Of a stretch of DNA of 64,000 bases, positions 52,655-62,933 are shown in pieces; position 1 is the first letter of the stretch; each line of letters opens with the position of its first letter. A program made the position numbers and the translations under genes. Below the pieces are notes generated by a model. It saw only the letters and a program-made list of their open reading frames with translations, searched no databases and was not told the origin of the DNA. The DNA comes from JAJDZL01 sp965220665 (GTDB lineage Bacteria; Pseudomonadota; Gammaproteobacteria; Arenicellales; JAJDZL01): NCBI GenBank assembly GCA_965220665.1, contig CBDCQQ010000005.1, forward strand, positions 2,294,001-2,358,000, given 5' to 3'.

Positions 52655-53338
52655 ATGGATCCCACTCCTAGCTTCCTTGCTCCGGAATCAATTGAAGGCA
52701 ATCGCTCAACACAAATTAAGGTTTGTGGAATAACGCGTATTGAGGATGCATTATTTGCAGCGCAGTGTGGGGTGGAGGCAATTGGCCTGATTTTCTATCC
52801 ACCTAGTGGCAGGAACCTTAGCAGCAGCAAAGCGAAAAAGATTCGTGAAAGTTTGCCACCCGATATTACGTCAATTGCAGTAGTTGTTAATCCGGACGAT
52901 GATCTACTTGATGCCATCGTGCAGGATGTTCGACCGACATTTATTCAATTTCACGGAGAAGAGCCTCAAAGTCGTTGCCGCGAACCGGGTATTCCATTCA
53001 TTAAAGCTCTTCGAGTCAGGAGTGTTGAGCAGGTTAGGCAAGCGGTGGATTCCTACCCGGAGGCGAGTGGCCTGCTGCTAGATGCCTACATCAAAGATAA
53101 AGTGGGAGGAACTGGAAAAACATTTTCTTGGAACTACGTACCACAGATTGAGAAACCTATCATATTAGCTGGCGGACTCCACAGCAAAAACATTGCAAGA
53201 GCTATTAAAAAAATTCAACCGACTGCGGTTGATGTCAGCACTGGAGTTGAGTTTAGTGAAGGGATAAAGAATCAAGCAGCAATTCGCGAATTCGTTGATG
53301 CAGTTCAGGTAGCTGATCGAGCGACATATGCAAATTAG
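52655..53338 (+). CDS. trpF: Phosphoribosylanthranilate isomerase
   Basis: A TIM-barrel enzyme of tryptophan synthesis. The catalytic cysteine is in K-V-C-G-I-T (about residues 22-27 from this start) and the catalytic aspartate in L-L-L-D-A-Y. The Q-F-H-G-E-E and A-G-G-L motifs and the D-V-S-T-G-V-E phosphate loop are intact. The ATG at 52655 gives 227 residues, near the usual length; the frame is open to a TTG at 52580. It begins the trpF-accD-folC-SPOR-cvpA-purF group typical of gammaproteobacteria. Confidence 0.92.
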   Translation: MDPTPSFLAPESIEGNRSTQIKVCGITRIEDALFAAQCGVEAIGLIFYPPSGRNLSSSKAKKIRESLPPDITSIAVVVNPDDDLLDAIVQDVRPTFIQFHGEEPQSRCREPGIPFIKALRVRSVEQVRQAVDSYPEASGLLLDAYIKDKVGGTGKTFSWNYVPQIEKPIILAGGLHSKNIARAIKKIQPTAVDVSTGVEFSEGIKNQAAIREFVDAVQVADRATYAN

Positions 53339-53359
53339 TTCAATTGTCCAATTTGATTT

Positions 53360-54241
53360 ATGAACTGGTTCACTGACTTATTGCCCCCAAAAATCAAATC
53401 AGGGGGGCGCTTGTCAAAAAAAGGGGTGCCCGAAGGTATTTGGGTCAAATGTCCGGAATGTACTGCAGTTCTGTACCAGGTTGAACTGGAACAGAATCTA
53501 AACGTCTGTCCTAAATGCGATCACCACATGCGAATCAATGCAATCAAGCGGATCGAATCCTTTCTCGATGAAGGAACTGCCAAACCATTGGACGGTGAAG
53601 TCAAGCCTGTGGATAAATTGAAGTTTCGCGACCGGAAAAAATATAAGGACAGGCTTTCTGAGGCGCAGAAAAAGACGGGGCACTATGATGCGCTAGCTGT
53701 TTATTCGGGGGAACTGAAAAAAATGCCGATCATTGTTTCCGCATTTGATTTTGAATTTCTGGGCGGTTCCATGGGGTCTGTTGTCGGTGAAAGGTTTGTA
53801 CATGGCGTTGACGCGAGTGTTGAAACCCGCTCACCATTTGTATGTTTTTCGGCGAGTGGTGGCGCAAGAATGCAGGAATCAATGTTTTCACTGATGCAGA
53901 TGGCCAAAACCACAGCGGCTGTGGACCGTTTGAATTCAGAGAAATTGCCGTATATTTCCGTATTGACTGATCCGACTATGGGTGGCGTGTCCGCCAGCTT
54001 CGCAATGTTGGGCGACATCATAATTGCAGAACCAAAAGCACTGATTGGATTTGCCGGCCGACGGGTTGTCGAACAAACGGTACGCGAATCCCTGCCGGAT
54101 GACTTTCAGCGAGCGGAGTTCCATCTTGAACACGGTGCGCTTGATATGGTTGTTGACAGAAGGGGACTTCGAGACCACATCCACTCACTACTTGCGATTC
54201 TAGCGCCGTATCGCGGTAATTCAAGAAGTCATGCGAACTAA
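53360..54241 (+). CDS. accD: Acetyl-CoA carboxylase carboxyltransferase subunit beta
   Basis: A 293-residue AccD that transfers the carboxyl group to acetyl-CoA in fatty-acid synthesis. The N-terminal zinc ribbon has four cysteines as C-P-E-C (about 31-34) and C-P-K-C (about 50-53). The crotonase-like core includes G-G-S-M-G-S-V-V-G-E and the oxyanion loop S-A-S-G-G-A-R-M-Q-E-S. Its end overlaps folC by 11 bases. Confidence 0.97.
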   Translation: MNWFTDLLPPKIKSGGRLSKKGVPEGIWVKCPECTAVLYQVELEQNLNVCPKCDHHMRINAIKRIESFLDEGTAKPLDGEVKPVDKLKFRDRKKYKDRLSEAQKKTGHYDALAVYSGELKKMPIIVSAFDFEFLGGSMGSVVGERFVHGVDASVETRSPFVCFSASGGARMQESMFSLMQMAKTTAAVDRLNSEKLPYISVLTDPTMGGVSASFAMLGDIIIAEPKALIGFAGRRVVEQTVRESLPDDFQRAEFHLEHGALDMVVDRRGLRDHIHSLLAILAPYRGNSRSHAN

Positions 54242-55595
54242 GCAGCGCATACCTCGACCTGAATCGAGCGTCATCAATCTGCAGCTGGGTGCAGAGCACG
54301 AATCGCGGGATCTGGACAATTGGATTGGCTATATCCAAAGGTTGCATTATCGGACAATGGACCTCACTCTCGACCGTGTGCGAACTGTGATTGACCGCAT
54401 TACCGGACAAGAGATTCCTTTTCGGGTGATCAGCGTTGCCGGAACCAACGGAAAGGGGTCGGTCGCACATATGGTTGAATCAATATTCAGACATGCTGGT
54501 TATTCAACTGGACTTTATACCTCACCCCATCTGGTTGATTTTAACGAGAGATTTGTTGTCGACGGCAAGCAGATTCCAAATGCCGATGCATTGAGGGCGT
54601 TTCAGCGAGTCGAAGCCTTTCGCGGTGAGGTACCGTTAACATTTTTTGAGTATGGCACTGCAATTGCGGTCGATTATTTCATTCAAAGAGATGTCGATGT
54701 GGCAGTTTTCGAAGTTGGGCTTGGTGGACGTAAGGATGCAGTGAACATCATGGATGCCGATATTGCCTGCATTACTTCAATTGGTACGGACCACGAAAAG
54801 TGGTTGGGGAGTACGCGTGAGCAGATTGGCTACGAAAAAGCCGGTATATTGCGCACTGATCAGTTAGCCGTTTGTACCGACTCGGATTTACCGCAATCAG
54901 TTCGAATAGCAGCCGAAGAGCTTTCGCTAAAACTACATGTGATTGGCGAAGACTTTACTTCTGAATTCGAATCAGACCGATGGTCCATACAATTGAAGTC
55001 GCAAGACGTGCAGGTTGAACTTTCCGAAATTCCAAAACCGCCAATATCTGGAAGATGTCAGAAGGACAATGCCACAGGCGCTGCGGCTATCGCTCTACTT
55101 GCCCGAAAAATGTTCGAATTGCCAGATGACGCCATTCGAAATGGAATTGAAGCGACTCGAATTCATGGTCGCTTGCAAGTTGTTCAGGAATTTCCGCAGG
55201 TATTGCTTGACGTCGCGCACAATATTGAATCAATACGTGAAATGGCAGACTACCTGGTCAAGCATCCGGTAATCGGGAAAAACATAGCGTTAATGTCGGT
55301 GCTGTCTGAGAAACCAATTGAACTGATGAGCGAGGCTATTGCACATGTTTTCGACGAGTGGCATTTGTGTGGAATTCATGATGAACGGGGTATCACCGCA
55401 AGACAGCTCCATCGGCGCGTACAACCGGTGCTATCCGAAAACTGTGCAATCGAACTCCATTTCGATGTGAGATCAGGATTTGATTCGATTCTATCCAGAG
55501 TTTCTGCAAGTGATCGAATCGTGGTATTCGGCTCCTTTCTCACCGTCGGTGAAGTGATGAAGCGGTATCGGGACCAGGTATCAGAGAAGTTATGA
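54231..55595 (+). CDS. folC: Bifunctional dihydrofolate/folylpolyglutamate synthase
   Basis: A 454-residue Mur-ligase-like enzyme that adds glutamate to dihydropteroate and folates. The P-loop G-T-N-G-K-G-S-V (about 73-80), the T-S-P-H-L motif (about 99-103), E-V-G-L-G-G-R-K-D-A-V-N and S-I-G-T-D-H are all present. The start overlaps accD. The N-terminus is about 30 residues longer than some homologues. Confidence 0.95.
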   Translation: MRTKQRIPRPESSVINLQLGAEHESRDLDNWIGYIQRLHYRTMDLTLDRVRTVIDRITGQEIPFRVISVAGTNGKGSVAHMVESIFRHAGYSTGLYTSPHLVDFNERFVVDGKQIPNADALRAFQRVEAFRGEVPLTFFEYGTAIAVDYFIQRDVDVAVFEVGLGGRKDAVNIMDADIACITSIGTDHEKWLGSTREQIGYEKAGILRTDQLAVCTDSDLPQSVRIAAEELSLKLHVIGEDFTSEFESDRWSIQLKSQDVQVELSEIPKPPISGRCQKDNATGAAAIALLARKMFELPDDAIRNGIEATRIHGRLQVVQEFPQVLLDVAHNIESIREMADYLVKHPVIGKNIALMSVLSEKPIELMSEAIAHVFDEWHLCGIHDERGITARQLHRRVQPVLSENCAIELHFDVRSGFDSILSRVSASDRIVVFGSFLTVGEVMKRYRDQVSEKL

Positions 55596-56368
55596 ACAAA
55601 CGCCTCAGTCGATTACGTGAGCCAAAATCGAACCCATGGCATTTGCTAACAGGCATGTTGATCTGGGGTGTTTTCGGATATCTAGTTATTTTTAAAGTTA
55701 TGAATTTCTCTGAAGTCGACAGTCAACATCCGTTGTCTCAAATGACTGCAAATTTAGAGGCTTCAACCGCACAATCCGAAAAACCAGAAGCCAGGGCCGT
55801 TGGATTCAATTCATCATCGATTGATAGTGTGTCATTGGCTCCGGGTTGGTATATCCATGTGGGTTCTTACCAGAGTAAGATAGAAACTGAAGTTGAACGC
55901 CTTAAGTTCTTGCGTTTGCAAGAACCCGTTCAGATTGAAGTTAGCGCTGATCAGTTGTTGCATATGTTTATCGGTCCTTACAATTCTCAGGCGGAAACTA
56001 ATCGTGCCAAAGACAAGATTGAAGCTGAGTTGGGTGTGAAGCAGGTGACGATCAGACAGATCGGCGAATCAAACAACGTTGCTACAGTCGACACGAATCG
56101 GCCAGATTCAGCAAAGTCCTTGAAGCCTACTGTTCCGGTGGGAACCTGGTATATTCAGGTCGGTGCATTTGAAAATGCTGAAAATGCACATAAACTCGGT
56201 AACGAGATACAGACTAGGAATCTGCCATACAAAATGGAACCTGCAAATGGATTGATCAGAGTTCTGGTGGGTCCATATTCTTCTAAAGAAAAGGCATCTG
56301 AAGCATTGCCGGACCTAACGAAAGCTCTTTCCTTGGGTGCCGTCATCGTTCGTCAACTCGAAGGTTAG
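55592..56368 (+). CDS. SPOR-domain protein (DedD-like)
   Basis: A 258-residue membrane-anchored protein with one N-terminal helix (about 18-38) and two SPOR repeats in the periplasm (about 87-160 and 188-257). Each repeat begins with a G-W-Y-I-H-V-G-S or G-T-W-Y-I-Q-V-G-A strand and has a G-P-Y element. SPOR domains bind denuded peptidoglycan at division sites. Gene order (folC, this gene, cvpA, purF) matches dedD of E. coli, though that protein has only one SPOR domain. ATGA overlap with folC. Confidence 0.85.
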   Translation: MNKRLSRLREPKSNPWHLLTGMLIWGVFGYLVIFKVMNFSEVDSQHPLSQMTANLEASTAQSEKPEARAVGFNSSSIDSVSLAPGWYIHVGSYQSKIETEVERLKFLRLQEPVQIEVSADQLLHMFIGPYNSQAETNRAKDKIEAELGVKQVTIRQIGESNNVATVDTNRPDSAKSLKPTVPVGTWYIQVGAFENAENAHKLGNEIQTRNLPYKMEPANGLIRVLVGPYSSKEKASEALPDLTKALSLGAVIVRQLEG

Positions 56369-56521
56369 CTAAAATTCAACAAGCAGGCAATTTGGATGAG
56401 CGAACGGTCGAATATTTATCTAAAACGCTCTGGTCCATTTCGATTATTATGAGGCGGGTAACGCAGTTTGGTTTGCGGTGCGCGTATCTGTATCTACACA
56501 AACTGAAATAGTTTAAATCTG

Positions 56522-57019
56522 TTGTCTCCACTCGTCATTGACATCGGCTGCGTTGTTGTCATTTTTGTTTCGCTGTTGATTGGCTATTTCAGGGGCTTTA
56601 TCCAGTCCTTTCTGTCTGTGTTGTCTTGGGTATTTGCCGCGTGGGGTACTTGGACGTATGCCGATTTGGTCATCCCTTATCTTTCAGACTACAATCTCGA
56701 CCCTGCCTTGCAGGTTATCGCTGCAAATTTAATTCTGTTTTTCGCACTATTGTTAATTGCTACCATTGTAAGTGTCGTACTGTCGCGTCTGATTGTTGTT
56801 CAAAACATTGTTGGAATTGATCGTACTTTAGGCGCTGCATTCGGCATCGTTCGGGGTCTTGTCATTGTGCTCGTACTTGCTTTAGTCAGTACAATCGTAT
56901 TTATTCCAGATGCATCCTGGTGGCAGAATTCGGTTGCATTGGCACTGCTTGAACCCTATGTTGTGCAGATGAGAGAACTTGTGTCTCCATATCTGACACC
57001 AGAATTATTGACCAGTTAA
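56522..57019 (+). CDS. cvpA: CvpA family membrane protein
   Basis: A 165-residue inner-membrane protein with about four hydrophobic helices (4-24, 28-50, 62-90, 100-122). The conserved G-Y-x-R-G-F and D-R-T-L-G-A-A-F-G-x-x-R-G motifs (about 101-113) are in place. CvpA is linked to colicin V production and purine operons; its molecular role is unclear. It starts with TTG and precedes purF as usual. Confidence 0.88.
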   Translation: MSPLVIDIGCVVVIFVSLLIGYFRGFIQSFLSVLSWVFAAWGTWTYADLVIPYLSDYNLDPALQVIAANLILFFALLLIATIVSVVLSRLIVVQNIVGIDRTLGAAFGIVRGLVIVLVLALVSTIVFIPDASWWQNSVALALLEPYVVQMRELVSPYLTPELLTS

Positions 57020-57096
57020 GCCCATTACAATTTCTTTACGATTCTGAAACCATGATCCGAAACTATCAATGTTTAGCATTGAAGGCAGGTTAGAGT

Positions 57097-58623
57097 ATGT
57101 GTGGCGTTGTTGCAATTCGATCCGCTGAGCGCTGTAGCTTTGAACTTTTTGAAGCGCTGACTGTTTTACAGCACCGTGGGCAGGACGCTGCCGGTATTGT
57201 CACGAGTGATGGTCAGAGAGTCTATTCTAGGTCTTCGAAGGGATTGGTACGGGATGTCTTTACAGCAGATTCTCTGTTGGATTTCAAGGGTAACATGGGA
57301 ATCGGACATGTGCGTTATCCAACTGCCGGTGGAAATTCTGAAGCTGAATGTCAGCCTTTCTACGTTAATTCTCCGTTTGGAATTGCTCTGGCGCACAACG
57401 GCAATCTGACGAATGCAAATGAATTGGGTGTGAAGGTCTTTCAAGGTGATCGTAGACAGATCAATACCAGTTCAGATTCCGAGCTTATGTTGAACGTACT
57501 GGCCTATGAGCTTTCCACGACAATGAGAGAAAGTAGCGGGAATCTCAAGCCAGAGCATGTGTTCAAGGCAGTTGAAAAGGTGTATGAAAGATGTAAAGGC
57601 GCTTTCGCGGTAACCGTATTAATCGTGGGCGGCGGGATACTTGCCTTTCGCGATAGCAATGGAATTCGTCCGCTCATATACGGTACGCGTGATGCGGACA
57701 ACGGTGGTCAGGATGTCGCATTTACCTCAGAGAGTGTTGCACTTGATGTGCTCGGATTTGACGTGGCACGGGATGTTGCACCGGGTGAAGCGATATTTGT
57801 TGATGACGAAGGCAAAGTTCATACGAAGCAATGCGATTCAAAGGCACATTCTTCGCCATGCATATTTGAATACGTTTATTTAGCGCGTCCAGATTCCATG
57901 ATTGACAGGATTTCTGTTTACAAAACTCGGTTGAGGATGGGTGAATGGCTTGGTAAGCGATTTTTGGAGAAATTTCCGAATCACGATGTTGATGTTGTCA
58001 TGCCTATTCCGGATACCAGTCGGGCTGCGGCAATTCAGCTTGCTCACACGATTGGCGTAAAGTATCGTGAAGGCTTTATCAAGAACCGATATTTCACCCG
58101 TACTTTCATCATGCCTAGGCAATCACAGCGAAAATACTCGGTGCGTCACAAATTGAACGCGATTGATCTTGAGTTTGAAAATAAAAATGTTTTGCTTGTC
58201 GATGACTCAATTGTGCGTGGCACGACTGCGAGGCAAATTGTCAAGCGAGCACGGAAAGCTGGTGCTAAATCGGTGTACCTGGCGTCTGCCGCACCACCGA
58301 TTCGTTATCCAAATGTTTATGGCATTGATATTCCAAGCCCTGAAGAATTGATTGCAACGAATCGTACCTATGAACAAATTTGCGAACAGATTGGTGCTGA
58401 CTATGTCCTCTATCAGCGTTTGGATGATCTGATTGCCTCTGTGCTGACCAATAATTCCGATGTGGTGGAATTTGAAACATCAGTGTTCAACGGTGAGTAT
58501 GTGACGGGCGATGTATCGAAGAACTTTTTGTTGGAACTCAATGAAAGGAGGAACGACCAGGCACGCGGGGCAGATCAGAACTCACTGTTGTACGAGACGG
58601 CAGGATTGGCCGAATCCGGTTAA
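57097..58623 (+). CDS. purF: Amidophosphoribosyltransferase
   Basis: A 508-residue PurF, the first committed step of purine synthesis. The glutaminase nucleophile is Cys2 (M-C-G-V-V). The phosphoribosyltransferase part has the PRPP motif V-L-L-V-D-D-S-I-V-R-G-T-T (about 365-377) and the N-terminal part has R-Y-P-T-A-G (about 74-79). It is convergent with lpxH, ten bases apart. Confidence 0.97.
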   Translation: MCGVVAIRSAERCSFELFEALTVLQHRGQDAAGIVTSDGQRVYSRSSKGLVRDVFTADSLLDFKGNMGIGHVRYPTAGGNSEAECQPFYVNSPFGIALAHNGNLTNANELGVKVFQGDRRQINTSSDSELMLNVLAYELSTTMRESSGNLKPEHVFKAVEKVYERCKGAFAVTVLIVGGGILAFRDSNGIRPLIYGTRDADNGGQDVAFTSESVALDVLGFDVARDVAPGEAIFVDDEGKVHTKQCDSKAHSSPCIFEYVYLARPDSMIDRISVYKTRLRMGEWLGKRFLEKFPNHDVDVVMPIPDTSRAAAIQLAHTIGVKYREGFIKNRYFTRTFIMPRQSQRKYSVRHKLNAIDLEFENKNVLLVDDSIVRGTTARQIVKRARKAGAKSVYLASAAPPIRYPNVYGIDIPSPEELIATNRTYEQICEQIGADYVLYQRLDDLIASVLTNNSDVVEFETSVFNGEYVTGDVSKNFLLELNERRNDQARGADQNSLLYETAGLAESG

Positions 58624-58633
58624 GGAGAAAGTC

Positions 58634-59365
58634 TTAAATCTCTGCGTGATGCAGGTTTATGGCTCCCGCTGAGTTAACCACAATCACCGCATCATTATTT
58701 CGTCCCCAGTCGCCCAACACATACCGTGTTGCTTCGTAGCCGTCAATCTCAAAATGGTGGATCTGTGGTCGGTGAGTGTGGCCGTGAATTAGAGTTCTCA
58801 CGCCAAACTGCTTCATGGTTTGCAGCACCGATTGCTGGTTTACATCCATCAGGCTTTGACTTTTGACCTGTTTATTCTTCTCACTTGCAGCACGCATGTC
58901 AAGTGCCCGATTGAGACGTTCTGAAACGGGCAATTCAAGAATTGATTCTTGCCATTGGGGAGACAGAACGACTTCTCGATAACGCTGATGCTCAACATCA
59001 TCGGTGCAAAGGCTGTCTCCATGCATCAGCAACACTGATTGACCGTTCAGTTCGATGGTGGTGGGATCTGGAATCAATGTCCCTCCAATTTCTGCGATAA
59101 ATTCATGTCCAATTAAAAAATCCCGATTGCCATGCATCACTGAAACTTGCACACCGGCATCAGACATCTCAGCTAGTGCCTCGATTGTGGGGTCATGTCC
59201 AAGCAATGTACTGCCGTCGTCCCCAATCCAATAGTCAAAGAGATCGCCCAGAATATAGAGTTGGTCTGCGTTTTTACGAATTGAACGCAGATAGCGAAGG
59301 AACTTATCGTAAACAGCGGGCTGATCTGGAGATAGATGTGTATCGGAAAGAAAGTAAATGCCCAT
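58634..59365 (-). CDS. lpxH: UDP-2,3-diacylglucosamine diphosphatase
   Basis: A 243-residue calcineurin-like phosphoesterase that makes lipid X in lipid A synthesis. The metal ligands occur in order: L-S-D-T-H-L (6-11), G-D-L-F-D-Y-W-I-G-D-D (about 40-50), M-H-G-N-R-D-F-L-I-G (about 78-87), L-M-H-G-D and L-I-H-G-H-T-H-R-P. This shows a Gram-negative outer membrane. Confidence 0.96.
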   Translation of the reverse strand: MGIYFLSDTHLSPDQPAVYDKFLRYLRSIRKNADQLYILGDLFDYWIGDDGSTLLGHDPTIEALAEMSDAGVQVSVMHGNRDFLIGHEFIAEIGGTLIPDPTTIELNGQSVLLMHGDSLCTDDVEHQRYREVVLSPQWQESILELPVSERLNRALDMRAASEKNKQVKSQSLMDVNQQSVLQTMKQFGVRTLIHGHTHRPQIHHFEIDGYEATRYVLGDWGRNNDAVIVVNSAGAINLHHAEI

Positions 59366-59603
59366 TCAATTCAAAATCGAAAAATGTGTGACATCATAAC
59401 GGATTGGTGAATCTGTTCAGTTGTCAACGATTGAAGCAAAAGCACCCAATCAATTGGAAGGTGGCTGTGAATAGGATTGCACCTGCAGATTCAAGCCATA
59501 TAGCCCATATCGACGGAAAATGAACGAACCCAGACTCTTATAATGTGCAGGTTTTATGGGTGATTGAACGCTCATTATACAACCTGCCAATTTCAGCAGT
59601 TTG
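59366..59603. other. Divergent lpxH-cysS intergenic region
   Basis: 238 bases of non-coding DNA. A perfect tataat at 59539-59544 is a possible -10 for cysS, but its -35 is poor. No repeat or gene was seen. Confidence 0.4.
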
Positions 59604-61010
59604 ATGTTGCAAATCTACAACAGTCTGACTGGACAAAAAGAAGAATTTAAGCCGATTGATGGTAACCGCGTACGGATTTACGTATGCGGAATGACCGTTT
59701 ACGACTACTGTCATTTAGGTCATGCAAGAGTGATGGTCGGTTTTGATGCGATCGTGCGTTACTTGCGATACCGAGGGTATGAAGTTACCTATGTGCGCAA
59801 CATTACCGATATTGATGACAAGATCATAAATCGTGCAAACGAGTTGGGTGTATCAACCGAATCGCTGACAGATCGATACATCCAGTACATGAACGAAGAC
59901 CTCGATGCACTTTTCGTAGTCAAGCCGGATTATGAGCCTCGTGCAACCGAATATATTCCGAATATTGTTGAGATGATTTCGGAGTTGATCGAACGCGGCT
60001 ATGCATATCCAGCTGAAAACGGTGACGTTTACTACCGTACTCGTCAATTCAAGGAGTATGGCAAATTATCCGGAATGTGTCTCGATGACCTAGTAGTAGG
60101 AGCGCGAATTGCACCCGACGAAATGAAGAAAGATCCGGTGGACTTTGTGCTGTGGAAGGGTTCCAAACCAGGTGAACCAAGCTGGAATTCACCTTGGGGA
60201 CAGGGCAGGCCCGGATGGCACATTGAATGTTCGGCCATGTCAACCAGTCTGCTGGGTAGCCATTTCGATATTCATGGAGGTGGTAGAGATCTGCTATTTC
60301 CGCATCACGAAAACGAAATTGCACAATCTGAAGCAGCGACTGATCAAACCTTTGTCAATGTCTGGATGCACAACGGATATCTGGAAGTCAATTCGGAAAA
60401 GATGTCCAAGTCTTTGCACAATTTCCTGACCATTCGTGAAATTCTGGCTCAAGATACGGATCCGGTGAGAATGGGTGAAGTTTTGCGCTTCACCTTCCTC
60501 ATGTGTCATTATCGAAGTCCGCTCAACTACAGTGATGGTTCACTAAAAAATGCGACTGTTGCATTACGGCGCATATACCTGGCAATTCGCAAGTTCGAGC
60601 AATCGGGAATTTCACCCTCCAGTCAATTGAATGATGAATATCTTTTAAGATTTCAGGCGGTTATGGATGACGACTTCAATACACCGGACGCGTTGGCCGT
60701 AATTTTCGACTGCGTCAGAGACCTTAATCGTGCGATAGACACTGAATCAGGAGCCAAAGCTGGGAGTTTGTACCAAACGCTTTCGATTCTAAACGGTGCT
60801 TTGGGAATTGGGTGTATGAATGCATCCAGGTTTTTGGGTGTTGAACTCTCTGTGGATTCCGCAGGCATTAGGGAGTTGGTAGTTCAGCGCGAAGAAGCGC
60901 GCCGCAACAAACAGTGGCAGACCGCAGATGAGTTGAGGCGGCAACTGACTGCTCTAGGTGTGGAACTTGAGGACCGTCCAGACGGTACCAGTACGTGGCG
61001 AAAACTGTGA
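59604..61010 (+). CDS. cysS: Cysteine-tRNA ligase
   Basis: A 468-residue class I synthetase. The HIGH-like motif H-L-G-H-A-R (about 37-42) and K-M-S-K-S (about 269-273) are intact, as are the zinc ligands in Y-V-C-G-M-T, E-C-S-A-M-S and the later G-G-x-D-L-x-F-P-H-H-E-N. The ATG at 59604 is used; a TTG directly before it is not needed. It stands alone between divergent lpxH and the ilv operon. Confidence 0.97.
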   Translation: MLQIYNSLTGQKEEFKPIDGNRVRIYVCGMTVYDYCHLGHARVMVGFDAIVRYLRYRGYEVTYVRNITDIDDKIINRANELGVSTESLTDRYIQYMNEDLDALFVVKPDYEPRATEYIPNIVEMISELIERGYAYPAENGDVYYRTRQFKEYGKLSGMCLDDLVVGARIAPDEMKKDPVDFVLWKGSKPGEPSWNSPWGQGRPGWHIECSAMSTSLLGSHFDIHGGGRDLLFPHHENEIAQSEAATDQTFVNVWMHNGYLEVNSEKMSKSLHNFLTIREILAQDTDPVRMGEVLRFTFLMCHYRSPLNYSDGSLKNATVALRRIYLAIRKFEQSGISPSSQLNDEYLLRFQAVMDDDFNTPDALAVIFDCVRDLNRAIDTESGAKAGSLYQTLSILNGALGIGCMNASRFLGVELSVDSAGIRELVVQREEARRNKQWQTADELRRQLTALGVELEDRPDGTSTWRKL

Positions 61011-61110
61011 ATCGGATCGACAGACATACAGGTAACCAGATCAACTGGTATTGAACGGACATGAGACATAAAGCATTACAACAATTTACAATGTTGCATT
61101 GCACACTCAC

Positions 61111-61116
61111 TATAAT
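61111..61116 (+). promoter_or_regulatory. Possible -10 element of the ilvIHC operon
   Basis: A perfect tataat 75 bases before the ilvI ATG, in an AT-rich region. The nearest -35-like hexamers (around 61085-61091) are spaced slightly too far (19-20 bases). No leader-peptide attenuator was seen. Confidence 0.35.
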
Positions 61117-61190
61117 CGTTTGTTTAATTAAAATTAATTCAATCAACTAGCCGGAAATATGGTAGCCGGTCAATCAAGAGGAATCAGGCC

Positions 61191-62933
61191 ATGGAGTTAA
61201 CAGGCGCAGATATTCTGGTGCGTTGCCTGCGAGATGAAGGTGTCAAGTACATTTTTGGTTACCCAGGTGGTGCAGCACTGCACATTTACGATGCCCTGTA
61301 TAGACAAGATGAGGTTCGTCACATTCTTGTGCGACACGAACAGGGCGCTTCCCACGCAGCTGACGGTTACGCTCGTGTAACCGGCGAACCTGGCGTTGTA
61401 CTTGTAACTTCCGGTCCTGGTGTAACCAATACTATCACAGGTATTGCAACGGCATACATGGACTCGATTCCGATGGTGGTCATTTCTGGCCAGGTTCCTT
61501 CTCACCTGATCGGTGATGATGCCTTTCAGGAAGTCGATGCACTTGGTGTATCACGACCTTGCGTAAAACACAATTTTCTGGTGCGAGATGTCAATGATCT
61601 TGCATTGACGATCAAGAAAGCGTTTTACATTGCCAACTCTGGCAAACCAGGCCCGGTGATGGTCGACATTCCCAAGGATGTGACTGCGGCATTAGCTGAG
61701 TACCACTATCCCGAGACGGTTTCAATGCGTTCCTACAACCCCACATTGCGGGGGCACTCGGGACAGATAAAGAAAGCTGCCAAGCTGCTTTTGTCCGCAA
61801 AGCGGCCGATTATTTATACCGGTGGCGGCGTTACAACTGCGGGAGGTGAACAGGAACTTCGTAGTTTGGTTCGTCGGCTTGATTACCCGTGTACGAATAC
61901 GCTGATGGGTCTTGGGTGTTTTCCGGCCAATGATCCGCTGTTCATTGGCATGTTGGGTATGCATGGTACCTATGAAGCGAACATGGCGATGCATGACTGT
62001 GATGTGATGTTGGCAGTGGGTGCTCGATTTGATGATCGAATTACGGGTGATCTAAATAAGTTTGCACCTTATGCGAAGATCATTCATATTGACATTGATC
62101 CGGCCTCAATTGGAAAGAATGTCAAGGTTGAAGTCCCAATCGTCGGTGACGCAAAACTTGTGTTGGCGGACCTGGTGGCAACCATTGAAAAGTTGAAACT
62201 GGAGCCAGACTACGACGCACTCAAAGCGTGGTGGAATCAGATCAATTCCTGGCGCTCGGTCGACAGTTTGTCATACGATCGTAATAGCAGCAAAATCAAG
62301 CCACAGTATGTGCTTGAAAAGCTTTATGAAGTGACCAATGGTGAAGCTTTTGTGACATCTGACGTTGGACAGCATCAGATGTGGGCAGCCCAGTTTTATC
62401 GTTTCGATGCTCCGCGTAGATGGGTGAACTCTGGTGGGCTGGGAACGATGGGATTTGGCCTGCCTGCGGCGATGGGCGTGCATTTGGCTTATCCGGATTC
62501 GGATGTTGTATGTGTCACGGGTGAAGCAAGCATCATTATGTGCATTCAAGAACTGTCAACCTGTAAGCAGTACGATATTCCAATCAAAATCATCAACCTG
62601 AATAATCGTTATATGGGAATGGTGAGGCAATGGCAGGAGTTCTTTTACGATCGCCGATATTCGCATTCCTACATGGATGCCTTACCGGATTTCGTTGCAC
62701 TAGCGAAAAGTTTTGGTCATGATGGCGTTCTTATTGAAGATCCAGCGGATGTTGAGGGTGCATTGCGAGAGACGATGAAGAGGAAAAATGACCTCGTGTT
62801 CATGGACTTTATCACGGATCAGGAGGAAAATGTTTACCCCATGATCGCTGCTGGAAGCGGCCATAACGAGATGCACTTAAGTCCGAAGGTTGAATCAGAA
62901 GAACCCGTACCACAGGAACGGGAGCTGGCTTAA
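61191..62933 (+). CDS. ilvI: Acetolactate synthase large subunit
   Basis: A 580-residue ThDP enzyme for branched-chain amino-acid synthesis. The glutamate that activates ThDP is in V-R-H-E-Q-G-A-S-H-A-A-D-G-Y-A-R (about 46-61), with the FAD/ThDP binding blocks G-L-G-T-M-G-F-G-L-P-A-A and the metal motif G-E-A-S-I-I-M (usually G-D) following. In the metal motif the usual G-D-G/G-D-x is G-E-A at about 443-445, a conservative change. The stop is directly followed by the GTG of ilvH. The name follows the length of the partner subunit; ilvB is equally used. Confidence 0.94.
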   Translation: MELTGADILVRCLRDEGVKYIFGYPGGAALHIYDALYRQDEVRHILVRHEQGASHAADGYARVTGEPGVVLVTSGPGVTNTITGIATAYMDSIPMVVISGQVPSHLIGDDAFQEVDALGVSRPCVKHNFLVRDVNDLALTIKKAFYIANSGKPGPVMVDIPKDVTAALAEYHYPETVSMRSYNPTLRGHSGQIKKAAKLLLSAKRPIIYTGGGVTTAGGEQELRSLVRRLDYPCTNTLMGLGCFPANDPLFIGMLGMHGTYEANMAMHDCDVMLAVGARFDDRITGDLNKFAPYAKIIHIDIDPASIGKNVKVEVPIVGDAKLVLADLVATIEKLKLEPDYDALKAWWNQINSWRSVDSLSYDRNSSKIKPQYVLEKLYEVTNGEAFVTSDVGQHQMWAAQFYRFDAPRRWVNSGGLGTMGFGLPAAMGVHLAYPDSDVVCVTGEASIIMCIQELSTCKQYDIPIKIINLNNRYMGMVRQWQEFFYDRRYSHSYMDALPDFVALAKSFGHDGVLIEDPADVEGALRETMKRKNDLVFMDFITDQEENVYPMIAAGSGHNEMHLSPKVESEEPVPQERELA